Below are positions 53,473 to 64,000 of a stretch of DNA of 64,000 bases, piece by piece. Origin of the DNA: Aquarana catesbeiana (Eukaryota > Chordata > Amphibia > Anura > Ranidae); assembly GCF_042186555.1 (NCBI RefSeq), contig NC_133333.1:70629618-70693617 (forward strand), read 5' to 3'. The notes under the pieces were generated by a model that saw nothing but the letters and a program-made list of their open reading frames with translations, had not been told where the DNA came from and did not search any database. Position numbers and translations under genes: made by a program. Positions within the stretch are counted from its first letter, which is position 1. Every line of letters starts with the position of its first letter.

Positions 53473-56400
53473 GTACATACCCTTCACCAAGTTACATCTC
53501 CAGCAGATATTGGTAACTGAAGGGAACATGATCTTGAGGTTCGTTGGCACGCAATACCACCTGGATACCAGCTTGTAGTTTTTTTTCTTGGGTGTAACTC
53601 AAGATAGATGACTTATGGGTGAAGAGGAAGGCCTTACCCCAGTCCGCCTCTAATATGTCTCTCCCGAGCTCCTCTGACCAGGCCTTAGTGTACTTGGGTA
53701 AAGTACCATGAGTATGATCTAGGATCAGTCTGTAGATCGCTGATAGTGTGTTGGGGCGTTTATGAGAATGTGCATAGCTGTTCAAAGCCAGTCAGGGGTC
53801 TGTGAATTCGTTGAGAATCGTGAAGTCTCCAACAGTAGGAGGACAAGTGGAGGCGGGTCAGCCAAGTTATTTTGGAGGCTGTAGCAGTGTGGTTTGTCAC
53901 GAAGGTACCATGGGTGCCATCGACAAATTGTTGTGCTGTGGGCCAGGTGGATCTGTTATAAGTATCCATGGTTAGGGCTGATCTACCCTCTGGTAGGGAC
54001 AGATTGTCAAATAGGTGGGTGGGCTCGGTTCAGTGGATAGTGAGTAGCTCTCCCTTCTGCGGTACCAGATTAGTAGAGCATCTTTGGTGAGGGGGGATAT
54101 CATTGGGAGAGATTTGTAAGTCCAATCGTAGCCCCATAAAAGTGCTAGAAGGTCAACTGAGGATAGGTCTTGTTCCACCAAGGTGGAGGCTTTAATCAGA
54201 GGACGGGGGAACCACTCCAGGACTCGGGAGACCACTGCGGATGTATGGTAGAGCTCAAAATCTGGTAGGCCTACCCCACCATTGGATGTGGGAGAGCATA
54301 AAAGCTTGTGTTTCAGTCTTGGGTGGTTTCCCCGCCAGACAAAGCAAATGGCCATGGAACGAAGGGTGCGGAAAAAAAGCGGATGGAAGTGCAATCGGTA
54401 GGGCTAGTAATAAATACAATAACTTGGGAAGTATATCCATTTTTAGTTTGTTCATGCAACCAAACCATGACACTGGGAGGTCCAATCTGCTTTCGGTGAG
54501 GCGTCTGAGTTTTGTAAGCAATGGGTTATAGTTTAGGGCATTTATATCTGATATGTGCGCTGGGATGGCCGTGCCTAGGCATGATATTGATTTTGATTGC
54601 CGCTGAAAGGAGAAGTTGGTCTTAAGGAAGGAGAGGGTGTGTTGTGTTAAGGAGAGGTTCAGTGCTTCAGTTTTTGGGATGTTCAGCTTGTAGTTGCTGA
54701 AACAGCCAAACCTGTGGATCTCAGAGTATGGATGGAATACTGATGTGGGGTTGGGTCACATAAAGGAGGAGATCATCCACATATAGGGAAAGTTTTCATT
54801 GCGAGGAAGGGGTTTGTATGCTGGGTATATTATGATTAACTCTGATGGCTTGAGCTAGATGTTCAATGACTAGGGCAAACAGGAGTGGGGAGAGGGGGCA
54901 ACCCTATCTAGTGCCATTGGTAATAGTAAGCTTCTCTGGGTTCCGTTCGCTAAGATTGTAGCAGAGGGTTTGGAGTAAAAGGACATGGTGTGAGAGCATG
55001 TTTGGGCCTAATCCTATCTGAGAGAGGGTGGTTTGGAGGAAGGACCAACTGACCCTGTCAAAGGCCTTCTCCGCATCACAGAAGAGAAGGCAGGTCGGTA
55101 TGTGTTTGCATTGGGCGTAAGCAATGAGGTGCAAGGTCCTAGTGGTGTTGTCCCTGGCTTCGCGTCCAGGGACAAAAAGCACCTGGTCCCTATGAACTAG
55201 CTCAGGAAATAGGGGTGAAAGGCGATTTGCTAGGATTTTGGTGAATAGTTTTAAATCTATATTCAGGAGGGATATAGGTCTATAGTTGGAGCATAAGGAA
55301 GGGTCTTTGCCCGGTTTCAGGATCATTACTATTTGGGCTTGAAGTAGGGTGGCAGAGGGGGTGAGGGTCTTGTCTATGGCGTTAAATGCTTTTGCTAGGA
55401 GAGGGGCCAGTATTAGAGCAACTGTTTTGTAGAAGCGTGAAGAAAACCCGTCGTGACCAGGGCTTTTGACGTTTTTTTTTTTTAAACTTTTTTATGGCTA
55501 GTTGGAATTCAGTTCCGAACAGTGCGGACTCTAAGTCCACCGTGTCCGAAGCTGGGATGGTTGGATGTGCGGTTTCTTGGATATATGAAAGCAAGTCTTG
55601 TGTCGATTTACATGTTTGGGAGAGGGGTAGTGGTGCCCCGGGGGTGAGGTTATATAGGGCGGAGTAGTATTGTCGGACTTCGGCTATGGCCGAGTTGGTG
55701 AGTAATTTACTTTTAGATGAGGAATTGATGAAGGGGGTGGGTTTCCGTGTGTGCCAGGGGTGTAGTACATTCGCTAAGTGTCTTATTGGGCTGAGAGTAA
55801 TGGGTGAATCGCCCCCTGTCTCTTGGCACCAAGGAGAGTTCTGCGAGAATTTGTAGGAGGTCTCTCCTGGCATTAGTCAATTCTAACTGTGGTGGGGTCA
55901 GGGGATCGTTTGTGACTCTTCCAAGGAGGCTATAGTGGCTAAAAGGCATGATATGTCTGCTGTGCGTGCTCTTTTAAGTCTAGAGCCATGTTGGATAAGT
56001 TTACCCCTAACACACTTAAGTGCTTCCCACTTCGTAAGCGGATTTGTATTGTCATGGGCATGATCTTTTACGAAGTCTCTGGATGTCCTGGGTGCAGACT
56101 GAGTTAGATAATAGGTTGTCATTCAGCCTCCAAGAAGATCTTTTCCTGTGTGGGGATGCGTCCTAAACTCTTGTGAATAGGGGCATTGTCAGACCAGCGA
56201 GTGAGGCCTATGGAAGTGGTGGGGGAATAGTGTAGCAAGGATTGAGAAATGAAAATGTAGTCTAGTCAACTGTATGAGGAGTGTGCGGGGGGGAAATATG
56301 TGTAGTCTTTGGTCGTGGGATTTAGAACTCGCCACATGTCTAGCAGTGATTAGTCAGAGAGAATTAATTGGATTATGGTCAGGGAGGCTGGGGAGATTGA

Positions 56401-56881
56401 GGACATACCAGTCTGAGTCTAGATGAGCTATCAAGGTGGCATTGAGGTCACCTCCGAGGATCATGTTGGTTGTGCTAAACTGTTTCAGGGGGGATATGTC
56501 ACTTAGGAGAGGCATTGCAGTTGGTCCTGGTTTGGAGAATATACGTTAAGTACGGTATAGATCACATTCATATATGACAATTTAAGAAAAACATCTCCCT
56601 AGAGGATCAATATAGGTGTCAAGGACATCTGGGGAGAACGAGGCGTGAAAGACGATGGAGACCCCTTTAGATTTTGCAGAGGGGTTTGTGCTATGGAACC
56701 ACGTTGGGTATTGCTTATAGAGCAGAGGTGGGATCATATCAGATCTAAAGTGGGTTTACTGGAGGAGGATAATTTGGGTACGGAGTTTATGGAAATGATA
56801 CAGTATTTGCCTTCTTCTCTCCGGTGTGTTGAGGCCTCTGCAATTTAGAGAGGAGACTTTCAAGGAAATTTGTGTAGCCAT
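53473..56881 (-). pseudogene. L1-D ORF2, decayed
   Basis: Minus-strand start MATQISLKVSSLNCRGLNTPERRR at 56881, then FLQ-type endonuclease sequence with an early stop. RT pieces: WSRRVFFTLLQNS, MILKPGKDPSLCSNYRPISLLNIDLKLF, HRDQVLFVPGREARDNT, DAEKAFDRVSW (55326-54904), IAQAIRVNHNI-like, then GCMNKLKMDILPKLLYLL (54521-54255) and WRGNHPRLKHKLL. It ends at the CR1 junction in a segment matching the zinc-knuckle region (NICWRCNL). Many frameshifts and stops; no YADD motif survives as an open stretch. Confidence 0.82.
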
Positions 56882-57717
56882 GGGAGGAATAGCTTGGGGT
56901 GGAGATAGGCAGTAATGGAGTCAAGGTAGAAGGTAGAGATGGTAGATAGCATCGGGGGAAAAAGAGAGAAGTAGAAAACCAAGGCCTCGCCGGCCAAACT
57001 AATAGCGTAATCAACATGTCAGCCAAGACAGGTATGGGTGCTGAAAACCCCTAAATAGGGGGGGGGGGGGGTGAAGGTCAGTGCATAGAGGGGCCTGCAC
57101 ACACAACAAAAAATGTTTTTATTGTGAACATTATGGCTCAGGACCCTGAGAGGCTGCGTATATTTCGTTTAACAGTAAGAGAGTATCTTAAAGGACAAGT
57201 CCTAGGAAGATACAGCAAAAACCTGACAATATACAGGGTCCGTTTACCGGCTCTATGTATAACAATACATTGTAGTGGGGGGGACCTGGATTGGGAGTGG
57301 GATAACCGTATCCAACATGGGATAAATCTCATTTAAGAGGAAGTCTCATTTTTAAGATCAAAACCTGTTTGAGGGAAATAAAAAGTAGGTTAGTAGTGTC
57401 CCAACAAAACTGGAAACAGGGAGGGCTTCACGGGCCTGGTGCCTGTGAAGGAAAAATTTGTCAGTCAAAGTGCATGAGATGGCAGTTCATCCGGCTGTTG
57501 ATTTAGAAGCTTCCGATCTGGAACGTTTGTTTTTCTTGAATCTTTTTTGCCAGCCTGTGGCGACGGGAAGTCCAGGAGTGGCTGCATGAAGTGGCCATTC
57601 AGGTATAGGGATTTGTGGTAGCTCAAAGGTCCCGAGGAAATTCGGGAGGTCACCCAGTTGCGGATTGTCGCTGATTTCCCATCGTGCGATGCAAAAAGGT
57701 GACATGGGAAACCCCAT
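56882..57717 (-). pseudogene. L1-D spacer and ORF1 C-terminal fragment
   Basis: 57717-57465 (minus) encodes FPMSPFCIARWEISDNPQLGDLPNFLG and IPIPEWPL, which resembles the C-terminal domain of L1 ORF1 (compare L1-C, SPQDLPDFFTFLEAEQIPVPNWL). The rest is spacer, with a G-run at 57058-57071. The 5' part of L1-D is missing. Confidence 0.55.
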
Positions 57718-57959
57718 GGATATTTATTCTGTTTTGCTTGCAGAACTGCAAAACAACTTACAAGTTAATTTGTTTCACAGAAGCCCTCTACGCCCATGGA
57801 TAATTATTCCTCCTCCTTAGTTTTACCCTCACCCCCCAGGGGGGAGGGGGTTGCCTTAGTTGGCTTTCTGGGCACGTGGATTTCACTCTTTCCTGAAATG
57901 TTGGTCCAAAGTCATTTTCTCAGGCTATGAATTAAAATTTAATTCCTTTCCTCCAATCT
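57718..57959 (+). other. Probable 5' part of DIRS element
   Basis: No coding motif. Bounded by the L1-D fragment and the DIRS reverse transcriptase. Confidence 0.35.
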
Positions 57960-60770
57960 GCAGCTCTCGCTGGGCTGTCTGCGGGCTCTGTATGAAGCTC
58001 TGCAAGGTCTGCTCCTTTGAGGAGTAATTGTCCCGGTGGCCGAGCGGGAGCGGTTACGGGGATTTTTATCCAATCTGTCCACCATTCCTCTTGGGGACTG
58101 TGATCTTAGATCTCAAAGCCTTGAATGCCTTTGTGTGGGTCTACCTGTTCAAGCTGAAATTCATTTTGTTCGGTGGTGGCCCTCCACCACCAGGGAGATT
58201 GTTTTTCCTTTAGTGCATCAAGGACGTTTACCTGCACTTTTCCATCTGTTACGGGACATCAACGTACGCTACGTTTTTTTCAAATTTTTATCTGGGATGC
58301 ACATTATCCATTTGTAGCACTGCCCTTCAGTCTGGCCTCTGCTCCTCAGGTGTATGCCATGATCTTGGCCCTGGACCTCGTCTTTCTGAGACAACGGGGG
58401 ATCACTGTGATAGGTTACCTGGTCGACTTGCTCTTATGGGCAAAGTCTCGCTCATCCCCGTTGGACATGGAGTTCATCATGCGTTCCCTCCAGGACTTCA
58501 GTGGATCCTGCACCTCAGGATGTCTGCGTTGACTCCATCTTAGCGTTTGGAGTCTTTGGGGCTGCCCCTTTATTTGGAGCGGGCCAAGGTGTTACGCCCA
58601 CCGGACAAACTCTGGAAGCTCTTATCTGCGGTACGGCAGCTCTTGGCGGCCTTTCCTTCATTGTTTTGATGCAATTTCTGGGTCAAATGGTGGCTATTTT
58701 TGAGGCAGTTCCATATGCTCAGTTCCATAGGAGAACACTACAAAAGCAAATTCCTATCCAAATGTAACAGTCTCCCGCTGCCCTGGACATTCGGATGCAT
58801 CGGGAGTGATTAACGAGGGCCCCCCCCCCTCTGCTGGTTGCGTCTCCAGCCTTCCAGAAAGAGACGTTCTCCTACTCCCTTCGCTGGACTGTGGTCATAG
58901 TGCCAGGCTGTCGGGCTGGGGAGGAGTCCTAGGATCTGACTCTGCTCAGGATTGCTGTATTCCAGAGGAAGCTCACTTGCCCATCCATGTTCTGGAGCTT
59001 CTGACAATCAGGTTGTCGATGATACATTGGACAGATTGCCTGAAGAGTCTACAGATCAGGCTCGGACTGCGGTGGCATATAACATTTATCAGGTAGCGCT
59101 GCAGCGGTGCTGGAAGCATCTCGCATTCTGCGATGGGTGAAGCTGTTTGTTCCGGCTCTGTCCATCATGCACATGCCAGGTGTTGGAAACTGGCAAGCGA
59201 ACTATCTCAGCCACCAGGTGTTGGATCAGGGCGAGTGGTCCCTACACCCGCAGGTCTTCCATCACCTTTTTGCTCCCCTGTTTCATACCTCGTCTGTTGC
59301 ACAGGATAGATACTGAAAGGATCCTAGTCATCCTAGTGGCTCTGGACTGGCCTTGTCGTCCGTGGCACAGTGACAGGTTGCAGTTGGTGGCAGATGCTTC
59401 CTGGCAGGTGCATAGTCAAGGGGATCTTCTGTCCCAGGGGCCGGTGTTCCGCCCTGTTTTACTGTTGTTGGCTTGCCGGTGTGGCTGTTGTAAGCCATGT
59501 TCGGATGGACGGGGAGTTGTCTGCTCCCATGATCCCAACTCTGTTAAAGGCTCGTCAGTCTACCTTTTGGAAGATTTCTCAGCCCACCTGGATGGCCTAT
59601 ATCATTTGGAAAGAAGCCCTGGGGCTCCATCCTCGCTTTCCCGGTGGCTCACGTTTTGGCCTTCTTGCATTGTGGCGTGTATCAGAAGCTTGCTTAGAAG
59701 TATGATCAAGGCTCTAGTCTTTGCTCTGGCTGCTTTCTTTCTGCATTCCTTGCCTATGCATACTTTGTTTCACAGTTTCATTCAGTGGTTCCCCCTGTGT
59801 GTTCCCTGTTGCCGCATGGACCTTGAATCTAGTGCTGTCGGCTCTTCAGAAGCCTCCCCTTGAAAGCATCTGGGATATTTTTATGCTCTTGCAGAAAGTT
59901 GCCTTCCTAGCGGTTGGTGGCCATGTCCTTTATCTGGTTTTGCACAGGGACAAGGCAGTGTTATGACCCTCCCTTTCGTTTCTTCCAAAAGGTGATGTCG
60001 GATTTTCACTTGACTGAGGACATTATCCTTCCTTCCCTGTGTCCTTGGCTGCACACCTAGGCTTGCACTCCATGGATTGCGTTCACGTGATTACATGCAC
60101 TTTTCTGTGATGCCGCTTTTCAGAGGTCCAATTCTCTGTGGGCTCATGGGCGGTCCAAAGAAAGGCATGATGATCTCTTCTTCCACTGTTTCTGGTTGAA
60201 TTCGGCGGATGATTGTGCAGGCATAGGAGTTTTAAGGGGCAGGACTCTCTCCCTCCCCTGGTTGGTTAGTGTGTCAGGGGCATTCTGAAATCAGGTTTCT
60301 GTTCGCAATCAGCGTCCTGGTCATCTGTGCACAACACGTCTACTAAATTCTATAAAGTTCATGTGTTGACATCCTTGGATGCTAGTTTTGCCTGCAAAGT
60401 GTTGGCTTGTTGCCCTGGGTTATTTCTCCATTAGTTGATTTGCCCACCCCTCGATGTGGCACTGCTCGGGGACATCCCTGTCTTGTCATGGATAAAGAGG
60501 AGCAGCTGTGGCCGTCAATAAATGTAAGAGAAAAGGTGATTTTTTTTTTTTTTGTTTTTTTTTTTTTTGTTACTCACTGTAAAATTCCTTTCTCTGAGTT
60601 CATGGATGGACACAGCACACACACCCCTCTATGGAAATTCTCCTTTGACACTCTTGTGACTGACTGGAGGCCTATAGGAGAGAGAGGATTTTATGCCCAG
60701 AGAGGACTGCCCATAGGAGGTGCCGAGTCTTTTATTTTTTTTCTGCCTAGTGTCAAACTCCTGTAGTTGG
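57960..60770 (+). pseudogene. DIRS-like retrotransposon: RT, RNase H, tyrosine recombinase
   Basis: RT: IPLGDCDLRSQSLE, PFKLKFILFGGGPPPPG, ASRTFTCTFPSVTGHQRTLRF, VALPFSLASAPQVYAMI and GITVIGYLVDLLLWAKS (58410-58440; first Asp of the catalytic pair is Val). RNase H/connection: VPALSIMHMPGVGNWQANYLS and QGEWSLHPQVF (59150-59280). Recombinase region: VALDWPCRPWHSDRLQLVAD (59335-59400), STKFYKVHVLTSLDASFACKVL (60330-60400), the last containing the putative tyrosine. DIRS elements integrate by site-specific recombination, without target duplications. Frameshifts occur throughout. The 3' part (60585-60750) is non-coding. Confidence 0.82.
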
Positions 60771-60799
60771 TACTATAAAGAAGAGCAGCCGTCTCCATA

Positions 60800-60974
60800 C
60801 CATTGCAGAGCGGAAGCGACGTCAAAAAGTCACTTCCGCCCATAGCTCTTAAAACAACATTTTTTTTTTTTTTGTAATGCTTTTTTTCTATTACAAGGGA
60901 TGTTTACATTCCTTGTTAATGGGAATAAAAGTGGCACATTTTTTTTTTTTAAAGAACAGTGTAAACATTAAAAA
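60800..60974. mobile_element. Fragment of hairpin-ladder element, copy C3 (inverted)
   Basis: Two hairpins correspond to those of C1 in reverse orientation: GGAAGCGAC/GTCACTTCC (60812-60820/60829-60837), and ATTACAAGG/CCTTGTTAAT (60890-60898/60911-60920) around the loop GATGTTTACATT. That loop is the reverse complement of the C1 loop. Confidence 0.6.
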
Positions 60975-62536
60975 TTAACCACTTGAGCCCCGGACCATTA
61001 TGCTGCCTAAGGACCAGAGGTCTTTTTCCAATTTGGCACTGCGTCGCTTTAACTGCTAATTGCGCGGTCATGCAATGCTGTACCTAAACGAAATTTGCGT
61101 CCTTTTCTTCCCACAAATAGAGCTTTCTTTTGATGGTATTTGATCACCTCTGCAGTTTTTATTTTTTGCGCTATAAACGGAAAAAGACTGAAAATTTTGA
61201 AAAAAAATGATATTTTCTACTTTTTGTTATAAAAAAAATCCAATAAACTAAATTTTAGTCATACATTTAGGCCAAAATGTATTCGGCCACATGTCTTTGG
61301 TAAAAAAAATGTCAATAAGCATATATTTATTGGTTTGCGCAAAAGTTATAGCGTCTACAAACTAGGGTACATTTTCTGTAATTTACACAGCTTTTAGTTT
61401 ATGACTGCCTATGTCATTTCTTGAGGTGCTAAAATGGCAGGGCAGTACAAACCCCCCCCAAATGACCCCATTTTGGAAAGTAGACACCCCAAGGAAATTG
61501 CTGAGAGGCATGTTGAACCCATTGAATATTTATTTTTTTTGTCCCAAGTGATTGAATAATGACAAAAAAAAAAAAAAATATTTACAAAAAGTTGTCACTA
61601 AATGATATATTGCTCACACAGGCCATGGGCCTATGTGGAATTGCACCCCAAAATACATTCAGCTGCTTCTCCTGAGTATGGGGATACCACATGTGTGGGA
61701 CTTTTTGGGAGCTTAGCCGCGTACGGGGCCCCGAAAACCAAGCACCGCCTTCAGGATTTCTAAGGGTGTAAATTTTTGTTTTCACTCTTCACTGCCTATC
61801 ACAGTTTCAGAGGCCATGGAATGCCCAGGTGGCACAAACCCCCCCCCAAATTACCCCATTTTGGAAAGTAGACACCCCAAGCTATTTGCTGAGAGGCATG
61901 GTGAGTATTTTGCAGCTCTCATTTGTTTTTGAAAATGAAGAAAGACAAGAAAAAACTTTTTTTTTTTTTCTTTTTTCAATTTTCAAAACTTTGTGACAAA
62001 AAGTGAGGTCTGCAAAATACTCACTATACCTCTCAGCAAATAGCTTTGGGTGTCTACTTTCCAAAATGGGGTCATTTGGGGGGGTTTTGTGCCACCTGGG
62101 CTTTCCATGGCCTCCGAAACTGTGATAGGCAGTGAAGAGTGAAATAAAAAATTCACGCCCTTAGAAAGCCTGAAGGCGGTGCTTGGTTTTCGGGGTCCCG
62201 TACGCGGCTAGACTCCCAAAAAGTCTCACACATGTGGTATCCCCGTACTCAGGAGAAGCAGCATAATGTATTTTGGGGTGTAATTTCACATATTCCCATG
62301 GCATGTTTGAGCAATATATCATTTAGTGACAACTTTGTGCAAAAAAAAAAAAAAAAATTTGTCTCTTTCCCGCAACTTGTGTCGCAATATAAAATATTCC
62401 ATGGACTCGACATGCCTCTCAGCAAATAGCTTGGGGTGTCTACTTTCCAAAATGGGGTCATTTGGGGGGGTTTTGAACTGTCCTGGCATTTTATGCACAA
62501 CATTTAGAAGCTTATGTCACACATCACCAACTCTTC
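60975..62536. mobile_element. A-type TTAA element with central palindrome, copy A2
   Basis: TTAACCACTTGAGCCCCGG at 60975 matches the terminal repeat of A1. The first 450 bp parallel A1's right part (CTATAAAC, ACCACC and AAAGAAAGCTC blocks in inverse order). 61436-62490 is a long palindrome, annotated separately. The expected opposite terminal repeat is missing; sequence C2 follows. Confidence 0.6.
61436..62490. repeat. Imperfect palindrome of about 1.05 kb
   Basis: The arms meet at about 61957. Matching blocks include CATTTTGGAAAGTAGACACC (61478 and 61857) against GGTGTCTACTTTCCAAAATG (62069 and 62436); CACATGTGTGGGACTTTTTG (61688) against CAAAAAGTCTCACACATGTG (62217); and AATGATATATTGCTC (61600) against GAGCAATATATCATT (62312). 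Each arm also contains the GTAGACACCCC block twice. Small indels separate the arms, so they are old or tolerate drift. Confidence 0.88.
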
Positions 62537-63087
62537 TAACCACTTGAAGACAAAGCCTTTTCTGACACTCATTGTTTACATGAAAAAGTTATTTTTTTTT
62601 GCAAAAAAATTACTTTGAACCCCCAAACATTATATATTTTTTTAAAGCAAATGCCCTACAGATTAAAATGGTGGGCGTTTCATTTTTTTTTTCACACAGT
62701 ATTTGCGCAGCGATTTTTCAAACGCATTTTTTGGGGAAAAAACACACTTTTTTAAATTTTAATGCACTAAAACACACTATATTGCCCAAATATTTGATGA
62801 AATAAAAAAGATGATCTTAGGCCGAGTACATGGATACCAAACATGACATGCTTTAAAATTGCGCACAAACGTGCAGTGGCAACAAAATAAATGCATTTTT
62901 AAAAGCCTTTAAAAGCCTTTACAGGTTACCACTTTAGATTTACAGAGGAGGTCTACTGCAAAAATTACTGCCCTCGATCTGACCTTCGCGGCGATACCTC
63001 ACATGCATGGTGCAATTGCTGTTTACGTTTGACGACAGACCGCCGTTTGCGTTCGCCTTAGCGCGAGAGCAGGGGGCGACAGGGGTG

Positions 63088-63118
<31 letters not shown>

Positions 63119-63744
63119 CTTTTATTATTTTTTTGCTTTTTTATCTTATTTTTAAACTGTTCCTTTCATTTTTTTTTTTTTTTTTAATCATTTTTATTGT
63201 TATCTCGGGGAATGCAAATATCCCCTATGATAGCAATAGGTAGTGACAGGTACTCTTTTTTGAAAAAATTGGGGTCTATTAGACCCTAGATCTCTCCTCT
63301 GCCCTCAAAGCATCTGATGACACCAAGATCGGTGTGATAAAATGCTTCCCCAATTTCCCAATGGCGCTATTTACATCCGGCGAAATCTAAGTCATAAAAT
63401 GATCGTAGCTTCCGGTTTCTTAGGCCATAGAGATGTTTGGAGCCACTCTGGTCTCTGATCAGCTCTATGGTCAGCTGGCTGAATCACTGGCTGCATTCTC
63501 AGGTTCCCTGTTGAGACAGGAGAGCCAGAGAAAAACACGGAAGACAGTGTGGGGGGGGGGGCATTCCCTCCCACGGCTTGTAAAAGCAGTCTAGAGGCTA
63601 ATTAGCCACTAGGATTGCTTTTACATGAAAGCCGACCGCTGGCTGAAAAGAATGATACCAAGATGATACCTAAACCTGCAGGCATCATTCTGGTATAACC
63701 ATTCAAAGTCGTGAATGGCGTACCTGAAGACAAAAAAATGGTTA
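62537..63744. mobile_element. Hairpin-ladder element, copy C2 (diverged)
   Basis: Aligns with C1 along its length: the CCCCCAAACATTATATA block (62620), GATACCAAACATG (62833), the poly-T in the middle and the hairpins. Conserved hairpins: 63196-63210/63222-63236, GGGTCTA/TAGACCC at about 63272-63286, about 63309-63348, and 63658-63671/63680-63693. The left border reads CTAACCACTT, the right about AATGGTTAAC. Confidence 0.65.
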
Positions 63745-64000
63745 ACAATGGTTAACAATAAAGCACAGTAAACAGTAAAGTATAAATAATTACATACCTG
63801 AAAAACAAACATGATAAAACATAACAATAACAATAAAACATTGCAGAATAGAATACAGTAAAAAAAGAGCAGAACAATAGAGAGAGAGAATAGAGAGAGA
63901 GAACAATAAAACGACAACTATTTTTTTTTATTTTATATATATATATTTTTTTTTACACTTTTTTTGTAACTAACTTTTATAACTGTAACCGGTTGCAGGT
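63745..64000. other. AT-rich low-complexity sequence
   Basis: AATAAAAC repeats, a GA run at 63872-63901 and T/A tracts. No gene. Confidence 0.55.

Noticed and set aside
1..64000. Host protein-coding exons, tRNA or rRNA genes
   Set aside because: Every ORF with a recognisable motif belongs to a transposable element. No other ORF shows family motifs or exon-like conservation that I can judge by eye.

Overview
This is a repeat-dominated stretch of a eukaryotic nuclear genome. I found no host exon, tRNA or rRNA gene. The mix of L1/Tx1-like LINEs, CR1 and L2 LINEs, a GIY-YIG Penelope-like element (PLE), a tyrosine-recombinase DIRS element, Gypsy fragments, a Tc1 transposon and many TTAA-flanked MITEs points to an amphibian. 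The TTAACCACTT-type MITEs make me suspect a ranid frog, but that last step is inference from memory of such repeats.

Layout. 1-2918: TTAA-bounded elements, one carrying a ladder of consecutive hairpins. 3486-5225: minus-strand CR1 pseudogene with a CT-rich satellite inside it. About 5650-18766: an old L1 (L1-A) whose ORF2 is split by a second L1 (L1-B, 8750-16962, 15-bp target duplication). L1-B keeps a nearly intact 1210-residue ORF2. Its last 2.3 kb contain a hammerhead ribozyme and an array of covarying hairpins. 18767-24624: MITEs, a plus-strand CR1 and a dead Tc1. 24920-26910: a gag-only Gypsy element with a 5-bp target duplication. 27600-31050: Gypsy pol fragments, a third L1 and two abutting MITEs. 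31610-40604: a PLE with both flanking pLTR copies, broken by an L2 and several MITEs. A second, inverted PLE fragment lies at 40605-48600 and is split by a full-length L1 (L1-C, 40902-47509, 16-bp target duplication). 48600-57720: L1 ORF1 fragments and a decayed L1-D interrupted by CR1, which is itself interrupted by a 595-bp insertion with a 14-bp target duplication. 57720-60770: DIRS element. 60800-63744: more TTAA-type elements, including a palindrome of about 1 kb and a diverged copy of the hairpin ladder.

The nesting gives a relative order of insertion. L1-B is younger than L1-A, and L1-C is younger than the PLE. The 595-bp element is younger than its CR1, which is younger than L1-D. Nearly every protein-coding element is inactivated. 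The best-preserved ORF is L1-B ORF2 (one premature stop near the C-terminus); L1-C has two stops and one frameshift. The most interesting signals are structural: the ribozyme, the two hairpin families and a probable self-priming signal in the Gypsy element.
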